Source of the DNA: Streptomyces poriferorum
GTDB taxonomy: Bacteria > Actinomycetota > Actinomycetes > Streptomycetales > Streptomycetaceae
Assembly: GCF_019399235.1 (NCBI RefSeq)
Contig: NZ_JAELVH010000007.1
Location: forward strand, 1-57,775
Direction: 5' to 3'
Length of the DNA: 57,775 bases
Numbering within the stretch: position 1 is the first letter of the stretch; each line of letters begins with the position of its first letter. This document shows positions 8,652 to 16,503 of this stretch, in pieces. The notes under the pieces are model-generated. The model worked only from the letters and a program-made list of their open reading frames with translations. It did no database searches and was not told the origin of the DNA. The position numbers and the translations under genes are program-made.

Positions 8652-9278
8652 ATGGGAGCTGACATTCACGGGTTCGTCGAGTGCCGGTCGAGGTGGGCGG
8701 AACCGGAGGACGCCTGGTCGGCAGCGGTCGATCTCGATCTGCTGTACCTGGGCCGGAACTACGACGCGTTCGGCTGCCTGTTCGGCGTGCGGAATCACGC
8801 AGGCTTCGCACCGCTCGCGGCGGAGCGGGGGCTGCCCGAACTGATCTCGGACGCCGTACGCGCGGAGTTCGACGACTGGGGCTCCGGCGCACACAGCTCC
8901 AGCTGGATCGGCTGGGGTGAAGTGAAGTGCGTCGACTGGGACGAGCCCGGCGAGACCACGGACCGGCGGATCCACGAGTACGAAGTGGTGGACGGCGCGT
9001 GGGTGCTCGTCTCCAAGGCGGCCTGGAGCGCTCGCTTCGCCAAAGCGGCGGGACTGCCGCTCCATCCCCCGACCGGCACGGTCGACTACGGCCGGACGGA
9101 CTGGCCGGAGGGCACCGAGTGGAGGGACGGCGACCGTCTCTACCGGGTGGAGCGGATGACCCGGCGCGAGGCCGTGCCGGCGGAGGGCGAGTGGAAGCCG
9201 GTCTGGTCCGTGATGGAAGCCCTCGCCGCAGTACACGGCGACGAGAACGTCCGGCTCACCGTTTGGTTCGACAACTGA
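8652..9278 (+). CDS. conserved hypothetical protein (MGADIHGFVE type)
   Basis: A 208-residue soluble protein rich in aromatic and acidic residues, beginning MGADIHGFVECR. I recognise the MGADIHG opening from hypothetical proteins of actinobacteria and phages but know no function. There are no membrane segments and no catalytic motif I can name. It stands alone between the MFS operon and a convergent GNAT gene. Confidence 0.72.
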   Translation: MGADIHGFVECRSRWAEPEDAWSAAVDLDLLYLGRNYDAFGCLFGVRNHAGFAPLAAERGLPELISDAVRAEFDDWGSGAHSSSWIGWGEVKCVDWDEPGETTDRRIHEYEVVDGAWVLVSKAAWSARFAKAAGLPLHPPTGTVDYGRTDWPEGTEWRDGDRLYRVERMTRREAVPAEGEWKPVWSVMEALAAVHGDENVRLTVWFDN

Positions 9279-9332
9279 GCAGGACGCCGGCCCGGAGCGG
9301 TGATCCCGGGGCTCGGATCGTCCTTCCTGCTG

Positions 9333-10241
9333 TCAGCCCGTCGCCACGCTCAGCGGCGCGAAGCGGTGTGTCCAGTCCCCCGGCTGCTCCGGGCCCCCGA
9401 GGCTCATCACCGTGGTCGCCGGTCCGGACTCCAGCCCGCACTCCCTGAACCAGTCCAGCAATTCCTCGTGGCGGGCGTCGATGTCCGCACGAAGCGGCCG
9501 GTCCGTCGCCGCGGCCAGCGAGGTCACGAGCAGCTTCGCGGTGGCGGTGTCCCGCGCGATCAGCGGACCGACCGCATGGCTCTCCGAGCTGGGCCACAGC
9601 GCGGCGTAGCCGACCAGCTCCCCGTCCTCCTCGGCCACCCGCAGATGGTCGGCGAAGGCCGGCAGGCGGACCAGGATGTGCGTCCGGTCGAGGCCGAAGG
9701 CGTCCGTGTCCAAGCGGAGTATGGCCTGCAGATCTCCCGCCGAGGCCGGGCGAACCGTCAGCCCCGCACCGGCTGCCGTACCCGGGTGACCCGCCGCGTC
9801 GAGAAGGCCCGGCTCCGTGAGGGGCCGGAAGGGCCCGCTCACCCGCTCGGTCCGCCCCACAGCAAGGAAGCCGAGCTCTTCGTAGAGCGGCCGGCCCGCA
9901 TCCGTCGCGTGGAGGCTGAGGGGGATGCCCCCGGTCGACTCGATCACCTGCTGCATCAGGTACCGCCCGATTCCCTGCCGGGCGTAGCGTCCGGCGACCA
10001 GCAGCATGCCGATGGCAGCCATGCGGGGGCCGTACGCGGTCACCACGCACGTCGCCATCAGACCCTTGCTCTCCGGATCGTCGATGCCGTAGGCCGTGCC
10101 CGCAGTGAGAAGCAGCCCCCACCGGTGTTCATCACGGGGCCAGCCGCGGTCCTCGCTGAGATCGGCGCACGGGACCAGGTCGTCCCGGTTGAGGCGCCGC
10201 AGGGGCAGATCGGCGAGCGGGCGGGGCAGTGAGCGGGACAT
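9333..10241 (-). CDS. two-domain GNAT N-acetyltransferase
   Basis: A 302-residue protein made of two GNAT folds. The N-terminal domain has the acetyl-CoA loop RQGIGRYLMQQVI (about residues 88-100) and an LYEELGF motif; the C-terminal domain (about 150-300) is more divergent. Such tandem GNATs are common in streptomycetes. The next gene on the strand, encoding a membrane protein, lies upstream with a 5-bp gap, so the two are probably co-transcribed. Substrate unknown. Confidence 0.85.
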   Translation of the reverse strand: MSRSLPRPLADLPLRRLNRDDLVPCADLSEDRGWPRDEHRWGLLLTAGTAYGIDDPESKGLMATCVVTAYGPRMAAIGMLLVAGRYARQGIGRYLMQQVIESTGGIPLSLHATDAGRPLYEELGFLAVGRTERVSGPFRPLTEPGLLDAAGHPGTAAGAGLTVRPASAGDLQAILRLDTDAFGLDRTHILVRLPAFADHLRVAEEDGELVGYAALWPSSESHAVGPLIARDTATAKLLVTSLAAATDRPLRADIDARHEELLDWFRECGLESGPATTVMSLGGPEQPGDWTHRFAPLSVATG

Positions 10242-10246
10242 AGGGG

Positions 10247-10774
10247 TCAGGCTGTCCGACGCAGTGATCGCTCGTCCAGCGCTTTAACGGATCTGGCTGA
10301 GACGCGCAGCCGTCGGCCGCGCCGGGTCGGGCCCCATGGCTTCAGCACGGAGATCGCGGTCATGAAGAGATAGGCCGCCGTGGCGACCGAGGGAGCGACG
10401 ACCAAGCTGATGTCGACGGCTCCCCGGTCCACGGCTTCGTTGATGCCGGGGCGCAAGGAGAAGACCGAGAGTCCGGTGGTCACCAGGGTGAGCCAGAACT
10501 TCGTCCAGACCCAGCGGTGCCTGGCCAGCCCCCAGGGGGTGCCGAGCGACAGGATCAGGCCGCTGAGCAGGGTGGCCAGCGCGACCGGGATGACCAGCCA
10601 GTCGCCGAAGATCTTCATGGCCCGGGTGGCGGCCCGGGCGGTGGCGGGATCTCCGGTCGAGAAGGCGGTGATGCCGAGTGCCAGCAGACCGACGGTGAGA
10701 CCGAGCCAGCTGACGGATACCGACACATGGGCGACAAGGAGGCCTCTGCGGGTGTGGCGCTTGAGTGGTTTCAC
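10247..10774 (-). CDS. DUF2269-like small membrane protein, start inside parS
   Basis: About 175 residues with four hydrophobic segments (LLVAHVSVSVSWLGLTVGLL, LVIPVALATLLSGLILSL, FWLTLVTTGLSVF, APSVATAAYLFMTAISVL), resembling DUF2269 integral membrane proteins. The most natural start, MKPLKRHTRRGLL, uses a GTG that is the centre of a perfect parS palindrome (10768-10781). Alternatives are a GTG three codons upstream (10783) or an ATG further up; none has a strong ribosome site. A two-domain GNAT follows immediately. Confidence 0.72.
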   Translation of the reverse strand: MKPLKRHTRRGLLVAHVSVSVSWLGLTVGLLALGITAFSTGDPATARAATRAMKIFGDWLVIPVALATLLSGLILSLGTPWGLARHRWVWTKFWLTLVTTGLSVFSLRPGINEAVDRGAVDISLVVAPSVATAAYLFMTAISVLKPWGPTRRGRRLRVSARSVKALDERSLRRTA

Positions 10775-10781
10775 GTGAAAC
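10768..10781. other. parS centromere site (perfect GTTTCACGTGAAAC)
   Basis: Exact ParB-binding palindrome overlapping the start codon of the DUF2269-like gene on the minus strand. Confidence 0.93.
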
Positions 10782-10852
10782 ACGGTGCCGGGGACCGCGT
10801 GGCAGGTCATCTGACGAGGGGAGTATCCCCGCGTACTGGCCTCGGCGTACGA

Positions 10853-10884
10853 GCGGCCTGTGCCCTCGATGTGGCACAGGCCGC
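10853..10884 (-). terminator. hairpin terminator after the NUDIX gene
   Basis: Perfect 12-bp inverted repeat GCGGCCTGTGCC / GGCACAGGCCGC with an 8-base loop, starting 20 bases past the NUDIX stop codon. Confidence 0.75.
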
Positions 10885-10904
10885 GGGGCCGGGACGGGCA
10901 GGGG

Positions 10905-11384
10905 TCAGCCGAGGTCGGGCGCGTGCATCGCCCGGACACCTTCGATGTTTCCGTCCAGGTAGTGCCTCAGTGACAGCGGTACCAGGTGCACGGCAGCGAT
11001 TCCGACCCGGCTGAAGGGCACCCGGACGACGTCGTACTCCCCGCAGGGGTCTTCGACCTCGGGGCCGTGGCGCAGGGACAGGTCCATGGATTCGAGACGG
11101 CAGACGAAGAAGTGCTGGACCTTGACGCCCTTCACGCCGCCGCCCTCGATGTGTTCCACGGTGTCGACGAAGCAGGGCACCACATCAGTGATCTTGGCGC
11201 CGAGCTCCTCGTCCAGTTCGCGGTGCAGGGCCTCGACGACGGTCGCGTCCTCGGGCTCGACCCCGCCGCCGGGTGTGAGCCAGTACGGATCCACCCCGGG
11301 TTTGGTGCGCTTGATGAGGATCAGGTCGTTGCCGTCGAGCAGGACGGCGCGTGCGGTGCGCTTGACCACAGGACGTTCGGTCAT
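10905..11384 (-). CDS. NUDIX hydrolase
   Basis: A 159-residue nucleotide-diphosphate-linked-moiety hydrolase. The Nudix box is seen as GGGVEPEDATVVEALHRELD followed by EELG (about residues 38-61), with the REL-EE-G core intact and the first conserved acidic position slightly changed. Length is normal for a single-domain NUDIX protein. It stands alone with its own terminator downstream. Substrate not predictable. Confidence 0.88.
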   Translation of the reverse strand: MTERPVVKRTARAVLLDGNDLILIKRTKPGVDPYWLTPGGGVEPEDATVVEALHRELDEELGAKITDVVPCFVDTVEHIEGGGVKGVKVQHFFVCRLESMDLSLRHGPEVEDPCGEYDVVRVPFSRVGIAAVHLVPLSLRHYLDGNIEGVRAMHAPDLG

Positions 11385-11447
11385 GGCAAGAGAGTGGCCC
11401 GCAGAACGGGTTCTGAAACACCTGGCGGCCTCCGGCCCGTCCTGCGG

Positions 11448-12344
11448 TCACCAGGCGGCCGCGGCACGCAGCAGTACCTCGTGTGCCCGTGCGAGATGCG
11501 GCAGTGCGAGCGTGCCGGTTCGCACGGCCAGGAAGTACGTGCGCAGAGGAGGCACCGGTGGATCGAGGAGCGCCACCAGCTCTCCCCTCTCCAACGCGTC
11601 CTCGCACAGATACCGGGGCAGCACGGCCAGCCCTGCCCCGGCCACCGCGCATTCCAGGACCGCCCGCAGGTCAGGCGTGATGACGGCCCCTGCTGCCGCG
11701 GGCCGGCTGTCGAAGACCGACGCCCAGTACCGGGAGACGAGGGGCAGGCTCTCGTGCACTTCGACCACCGGCAGCTGTTCCAGGACCACCGGGCCGTTGT
11801 GCCGCAGCGTTCCCGGGCCCAGACGCCCCGCCCACCGCGGTGCTGCGACCAGGACGTGCTCCTCGTCGCAGAGCGGGACTGCGGTCAGCAGGCCGCCGCG
11901 CGGCCGGGCCGTCACGATCGCCAGGTCGTGGTGGCCGGCGGCCAGACCGTCGAGGGTCTCGTCGGTGTCGGCGGAGAACGAGCTGCGCAGTGCGAGCCCC
12001 TGGGCGATGAGCGGGGTGAGTGCCGGCAGGGCCCGCAGCGAGGTGAACTCCGGCGGACCCGCCAGATGGAGCGTCCGTACGCCCGACTCCTCGTCGAGTT
12101 CCGCCTCGGTGATCTCGACCAGGGCGTCCAGATGGGGAGCGGCCCGGTGCGCGAGTTCGTCGCCGATGGTGGTGGGTGTCACGCCGCGGGCCCGGCGGAG
12201 GAAGAGCGGGCGGCCCAGCTGCCGTTCCAGGGTGCGGATCTGCGAGGTCACGGCGGGCTGGGAGAGGCCGAGGAGTGCGGCGGCCCGGGTGAACGAGCCG
12301 GCGCGGTGCACGGTGACGAAGGTGCGCAGCAGGGCCAGGTCCAT
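11448..12344 (-). CDS. LysR-family transcriptional regulator
   Basis: A 298-residue LysR protein: N-terminal HTH (MDLALLRTFVTVHRAGSFTRAA, residues 1-60) and a C-terminal effector domain. The AT-rich upstream segment near 12388 (AACTATAAATATG) is its likely promoter or binding site. It stands downstream of the PLP lyase on the same strand, but a strong terminator separates them, so the target is unclear. Confidence 0.9.
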   Translation of the reverse strand: MDLALLRTFVTVHRAGSFTRAAALLGLSQPAVTSQIRTLERQLGRPLFLRRARGVTPTTIGDELAHRAAPHLDALVEITEAELDEESGVRTLHLAGPPEFTSLRALPALTPLIAQGLALRSSFSADTDETLDGLAAGHHDLAIVTARPRGGLLTAVPLCDEEHVLVAAPRWAGRLGPGTLRHNGPVVLEQLPVVEVHESLPLVSRYWASVFDSRPAAAGAVITPDLRAVLECAVAGAGLAVLPRYLCEDALERGELVALLDPPVPPLRTYFLAVRTGTLALPHLARAHEVLLRAAAAW

Positions 12345-12489
12345 GTCCGTTCCCTCTCACCGTGCGGCCCGTCGGACTCCGGCAACTATAAATATGTCGA
12401 TAGGTCGCTGCCGCTACTGTGATTGGACACTGACGCAGAGTCAACTAGCCTTGTCGAGGCGGTTCTTCGCGAGGAGAAGGCGGGAACCG

Positions 12490-12528
12490 GGACGGTCCGA
12501 GCCACGAGGGGGGAGGCTCGGACCGTCC
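12490..12528 (-). terminator. hairpin terminator after the PLP lyase
   Basis: Perfect 14-bp inverted repeat GGACGGTCCGAGCC / GGCTCGGACCGTCC with an 11-base loop, about 20 bases past the lyase stop. Confidence 0.8.
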
Positions 12529-12549
12529 GTACCGCACCGGTGCGGGTCC

Positions 12550-13680
12550 TCAGCTCCCGGTGACGGCCTCGGCCAGCGCGCGCTCCACGTCGGTTACCAG
12601 GTCCGTGGCGTTCTCGGCTCCGACGGAGAAGCGGATGAAGCCTTCCGGCACGGCGTCGCCGCCCCAGCGGGCTCGGCGTTCGGCGGTGGAACGCACGCCG
12701 CCGAAGCTGGTGGCGTCCTCGGCGAGACGGAGCGCCGACAGGAACCGCTCGGCGGTGTCGCGGTCCGCCAGCACGAACGACACGACGGATCCGAAGCGCC
12801 GCATCTGCCGCACCGCGTTCGGATACGAGGCGTCGGCCGGCAGCCCGGGGTAGCGCAGCCCGCTCACCTCGGGGTGCTTGGCGAGGGTCTCGGCCAGCAG
12901 AAGGGCGTTCGCGCACTGCCGCTCGATCCGAAGCTCCAGTGTGGCCAGGGAGCGGTGAGCGAGCCAGGCTTCCATCGGGCCCGGGATGGCACCCACGACC
13001 TTGCGCCAGCGCCGCACTCCCGCTGCCAGCTCGGAATCCCGGCAGGTCACATGACCGAGCAGGATGTCGCCGTGACCGGTCATGCCCTTGGTGTCGCTGG
13101 CCACCGAGAAGTCGGCGCCGAGCTCCAGCGGGCGCTGGCCGAGCGGGGTGGCGAGGGTGTTGTCGACGGCGACGAGCGTGCCGCCCGCGTGCGCCGCCTC
13201 GACGAGCCGGCGCACGTCACAGACGTCGAGCCCGGGGTTCGACGGGGTCTCGATCCACAGCAGCCGCGCCCCCTCGAGAAGGGCCAGCTGGGCATCGCCC
13301 CCGGTCGGGGCGGTGCGCACCTCGACGCCGTAGGCCTCCAACTGCGCACGTACCAGCGGAAGAGCCTGGTAGCCGTCGTCGGGCAGCACGACGACATCGC
13401 CGGTGCGTACCTGGGACAGCAGAACCGCCGAGACCGCCGCCATCCCGGACGCGAAGACCGTGGTCTCGACGTTCTCGCCCGGCGCTTCGAGCTCGCCGAT
13501 GGCCCGCTCCAGGTGGGTCCAGGTCGGGTTGGTGTCACGGCCGTAGGTGTACGGCCCGGTCGGCTCGCCGGACAGGTGGAAGTGCGCGGCGAAGACCGGA
13601 CCGGGGAGAGTGGGCTCGTACTGCTGCGGTTCCGGCAGACCCGCACGTACCGCCCGGGTTCCGTCGCCCATCGTGCTCAT
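12550..13680 (-). CDS. cystathionine gamma-lyase/synthase-family PLP enzyme
   Basis: A 376-residue fold-type I PLP enzyme of the trans-sulfuration (Cys/Met metabolism) family, probably a cystathionine gamma-lyase. The PLP-binding lysine is in SDTKGMTGHGD (about residue 199); PSNPGLDVCD and the C-terminal FIRFSVGAENATDLVTDVERAL are family signatures. GTYGRDTNPT-like TYGRDTNPTW near residue 42 marks the substrate/PLP phosphate region. It appears monocistronic with its own terminator. Lyase versus synthase cannot be separated by eye. Confidence 0.88.
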   Translation of the reverse strand: MSTMGDGTRAVRAGLPEPQQYEPTLPGPVFAAHFHLSGEPTGPYTYGRDTNPTWTHLERAIGELEAPGENVETTVFASGMAAVSAVLLSQVRTGDVVVLPDDGYQALPLVRAQLEAYGVEVRTAPTGGDAQLALLEGARLLWIETPSNPGLDVCDVRRLVEAAHAGGTLVAVDNTLATPLGQRPLELGADFSVASDTKGMTGHGDILLGHVTCRDSELAAGVRRWRKVVGAIPGPMEAWLAHRSLATLELRIERQCANALLLAETLAKHPEVSGLRYPGLPADASYPNAVRQMRRFGSVVSFVLADRDTAERFLSALRLAEDATSFGGVRSTAERRARWGGDAVPEGFIRFSVGAENATDLVTDVERALAEAVTGS

Positions 13681-13748
13681 ATACGTGTCCTCGCTTCTCT
13701 CCCCGGTCTGTCACCGGTCCTGCCGTCACTGTCTCAGGCACTCGGTGG

Positions 13749-14126
13749 TCAGTCCTCGTCGGGCAGGACGACGTTCAGCGCCCAGGACACGATCGAAATG
13801 ATCAGACCGCCGAGGACGGCGGTCCAGAAGCCGTCGACGTGGAAACTCAGGTTCAGCACGTCGGCCAGCCATGAGGTCAGCAGCAGCATCAGGGCGTTCA
13901 CCACCAGGGTGATCAGCCCCAGGGTGAGGATGAAGAGCGGCAGCGTGAGCAGCTTCACCACCGGCTTGACCAGGAAGTTGACCAGGCCGAAGATCAGCGC
14001 GACCACGATCAGGGTCAGTATCTTGCGGCCGGTGCTGCCACCGGTCAGCGTGATGTCGTGGAGCAGCCAGATGGCTACAGCCAGCGCACCTGCGTTGGCG
14101 ATCGTCTTGACTACGAAATTCTTCAT
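13749..14126 (-). CDS. phage holin family IV (DUF360-like) membrane protein
   Basis: About 125 residues with four hydrophobic segments (AGALAVAIWLL, ILTLIVVALIFGLVNFLV, LTLPLFILTLGLITLVVNALMLLL, AVLGGLIISIVSWALNVVL), matching the bacterial phage-holin-4-superfamily membrane proteins, which are housekeeping proteins of unknown role and not lysis factors. I start at MKNFVVKTIANAG; a longer start (14147) is possible. Neither has a clear ribosome site. It is divergent from the cupin gene. Confidence 0.8.
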   Translation of the reverse strand: MKNFVVKTIANAGALAVAIWLLHDITLTGGSTGRKILTLIVVALIFGLVNFLVKPVVKLLTLPLFILTLGLITLVVNALMLLLTSWLADVLNLSFHVDGFWTAVLGGLIISIVSWALNVVLPDED

Positions 14127-14194
14127 GTGTCTGATCGTGGCAGACATGATCGGTGGCGGACACCGGCTGGACAGAGGCAAGGGGCGGACGGGCC

Positions 14195-14512
14195 ATGAAG
14201 GCATTCAGACTGGACGAACTGGAGGCGGAACGGGCCGCCAACGACGGTGCTTATCTCCAGTTCGTCCGCGAACGGAACATGTCTGTCGGTCTGTACGCAC
14301 TGGACGCCGGTGAGCTCGACCCGCAGCAGCCGCACCATCAGGACGAGGTCTACCTCGTCGTCAGCGGGCGCGCTTCGATCACCGTGGGCATGGAAACGAC
14401 GCAGGTGGGCAGAGGAAGTGTCGTGTATGTACCTGCTGGCACCGCCCACAAGTTCCATCACATCACGGAGGACCTGCGCGTGATGGTGGTCTTCTCGCCG
14501 CCCGAGGGCTGA
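14195..14512 (+). CDS. cupin-domain protein
   Basis: A 105-residue single-domain cupin starting at MKAFRLDELEAER, preceded by AAGGGGCGG. Metal-binding cupin motif 1 appears as QPHHQDEVYLVVSGRA (H-H...E) and motif 2 as YVPAGTAHKFHHI. A small metal-binding beta-barrel, perhaps a dioxygenase-like or sensor protein. Divergent from the holin-like gene. Confidence 0.87.
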   Translation: MKAFRLDELEAERAANDGAYLQFVRERNMSVGLYALDAGELDPQQPHHQDEVYLVVSGRASITVGMETTQVGRGSVVYVPAGTAHKFHHITEDLRVMVVFSPPEG

Positions 14513-14653
14513 GCCGCACGCGGCCGGGGGCAGGGTCGCGTCCAGGGGATCCCTAGGGGATCGATCAGGGGAGTTCAAGGGCTCGGAGCCCCCGCAGCCG
14601 GGCGCGACACCTCTAGCATCGAAGCAGGAACTCACAGAGACGAGGTATGGACG

Positions 14654-14872
14654 ATGGCCGTGCGGGAGATATTCGCGGGAATGCCCTGGTGGGTGAAGTG
14701 GATCGCGGTGCCCGTCATCGCGATCGTCGTGTTCGGCGGTCTGATCGCCAGCATCGTCGGCTTCGTGATCGGTCTGCTGTTCAAGATCCTGCTCTTCGTC
14801 ATCCTGATCGGCGGGCTCGTCTTCGTCGTGCGGAAGTTCATGTCGTCCTCCTCCTCACGAGGCGACTGGTAA
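14654..14872 (+). CDS. DUF5326 small membrane protein
   Basis: A 72-residue protein with two hydrophobic segments (residues about 13-35 and 37-62) beginning MAVREIFAGMPWWVKWIAVP, which I recognise as the DUF5326 family conserved in Streptomyces. GACGAGG precedes the ATG. TAGCAT at 14614 is a plausible -10 element. Function unknown. Confidence 0.85.
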   Translation: MAVREIFAGMPWWVKWIAVPVIAIVVFGGLIASIVGFVIGLLFKILLFVILIGGLVFVVRKFMSSSSSRGDW

Positions 14873-15113
14873 CCGCACGAGCGGCCGGGCGATTAGCCCA
14901 GCTGAGCTAAGCGGAAGGCGAAACGGCACTCGGCCAGGATGCTCCCGATACAGTGGCAGTCCGCTGCCGCCACCTGGGAAAACACCGTCAGTCGCCACCC
15001 TGACCAGTGGTTTGTACGGCATCCGGCCTTCTGGACCCCAGGCCTGCGGCAGATCTGTGGGGGCGGCCCCCACAGGCGGGCTGACCGCCCGTCACCATGC
15101 CTGGGGGTGACCG

Positions 15114-15884
15114 TTGACCACGGCATCGAGTACCGCCGTTCCGACGCTGATCGGATCGGTGCAGCGGGCGCTGAGGCTGCTGGAGGCTGTGGGCACCCAT
15201 CGCGACGGGGCACCGGCCAAACAGCTCGCACGGGAAGCGGGGCTCCCCCTTCCCACCGCCTACCACCTGCTGCGCACGCTGACCCATGAGGGATATCTGC
15301 GCAGGGAGAACGGCGTCTTCCTCTTCGGCGCAGCCGCGGAGCGGCTGGTGGACGACGGAGCGCTGCAGAATCGTCGCAGCAGGATGACCCAGTCCCTGGG
15401 GCGGTGGCGGGACATCATCGGTGCCCCGGTGTACTGCGCCGTCTACCGCGACGGCGAGATCGAGCTCGTCGCGGTCGCGGACACCCCGGCGGCGCCCGCG
15501 GTGGAGGAGTGGGCGGCGTTCGGCGAGACGGGGCATGCCCACGCGATCGGTCAGTGTCTGCTGAGCCAGCTCGACGAGCAGGCCCGTGAGGATCACCTGG
15601 ACCGGCATCCGGTGCGCCCGCTGACGCGCTACTCCGTGCGCGACCGGCCGGCACTTCTTGAGCGGCTGCGGTCGATCGAGCGTACGGAACCTGTCGTCGA
15701 ACGACAGGAGTACGCGCTCGGAACGGTCTGCGCGGCCATCCCGATCGCGGCCGGATTCACGGCCGCCGCGATGGCCATTTCGGTCCCTCTCGACCAGGAA
15801 GAACGGTTGCTCCCCGCAGTCGAACGACTACGTGGCGAAGTGGCCAGCCTCTTGCGTTCGTTCGTGTTCTCTATCAGTATCTGA
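15114..15884 (+). CDS. ssgR: IclR-family regulator SsgR
   Basis: A 256-residue IclR-type regulator: winged HTH at about residues 12-70 (GAPAKQLAREAGLPLPTAYHLLRTL) and a C-terminal effector domain. In S. coelicolor an IclR-type protein, SsgR, lies directly upstream of ssgA and activates it during sporulation; the same arrangement here supports the name. The frame opens with a TTG at 15114 after a GGGGG stretch; no ATG or GTG further in gives a full HTH. The next gene, ssgA, begins 131 bases later. Confidence 0.88.
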   Translation: MTTASSTAVPTLIGSVQRALRLLEAVGTHRDGAPAKQLAREAGLPLPTAYHLLRTLTHEGYLRRENGVFLFGAAAERLVDDGALQNRRSRMTQSLGRWRDIIGAPVYCAVYRDGEIELVAVADTPAAPAVEEWAAFGETGHAHAIGQCLLSQLDEQAREDHLDRHPVRPLTRYSVRDRPALLERLRSIERTEPVVERQEYALGTVCAAIPIAAGFTAAAMAISVPLDQEERLLPAVERLRGEVASLLRSFVFSISI

Positions 15885-16015
15885 AAAATCACTCCTTGTG
15901 ATCTGCTATCGCGTGCACCACGATGGCGTCAATAGGGCCATGGGGGATCATTCCTGGCCAGATTCATCTACTGCGGGGTTGAACGATGCGCGAGTCGGTT
16001 CAAGCTGAGGTCATG

Positions 16016-16423
16016 ATGAGCTTCCTCGTCTCCGAGGAGCTCTCTTTCCGTATCCCGGTGGAGCTCCGGTACGAAGTGTGCGATCCGTACGCGATCCGGA
16101 TGACCTTCCATCTGCCCGGCGATGCCCCCGTCACCTGGGCTTTTGGCCGCGAGCTGCTGCTCGACGGTCTCAACAGCCCCAGTGGTGACGGCGATGTGCA
16201 CATCGGGCCGACCGAGCCCGAAGGGCTGTCCGACGTCCACATCCGGCTCCAGGTGGGGGCTGACCGTGCGCTCTTCCGGGCCGGTACGGCACCACTCGTG
16301 GCGTTCCTCGACCGGACGGACAAGCTCGTACCGCTCGGGCAGGAGTGCACGCTGGGTGACTTCGAGGGCAATCTGGAAGAGGCGCTGGGGCGGATTCTGG
16401 CCGAAGAACAGAACGCCGGTTGA
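16016..16423 (+). CDS. ssgA: sporulation cell-division regulator SsgA
   Basis: A 135-residue SsgA-like protein. SALPs are unique to morphologically complex actinomycetes; SsgA controls the sites of septation and of peptidoglycan remodelling in sporulating hyphae. Seen here: MSFLVSEELSFRIPVELRYE at the N-terminus, HLPGDAPVTWAFGRELLLDG in the middle, and TAPLVAFLDRTDKLVPLGQE near the C-terminus. I choose the ATG at 16016, since SsgA starts MSFL and GAGG lies about six bases upstream; an ATG at 15986 would add ten residues. The preceding ssgR is its activator in known systems. Confidence 0.93.
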   Translation: MSFLVSEELSFRIPVELRYEVCDPYAIRMTFHLPGDAPVTWAFGRELLLDGLNSPSGDGDVHIGPTEPEGLSDVHIRLQVGADRALFRAGTAPLVAFLDRTDKLVPLGQECTLGDFEGNLEEALGRILAEEQNAG

Positions 16424-16503
16424 CGAAGCCCGTGTCCCTGGCCTGCTTGGTGGTCGAACAGCACACCTGCCGAACGGGTGAATCGCTCTCCGTGACCGGG
16501 CAC

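Noticed and set aside
11086..14313. 1075-residue open frame on the plus strand
   Set aside because: It is antisense to NUDIX, LysR, PLP lyase and holin-like genes, all with clear families; its sequence is arginine/serine-rich shadow of GC codons.
14888..14935. tRNA-like sequence GATTAGCCCAGCTGAGC
   Set aside because: It resembles a D-arm, but no anticodon arm, T-arm or matching acceptor follows. At most a chance match or remnant.
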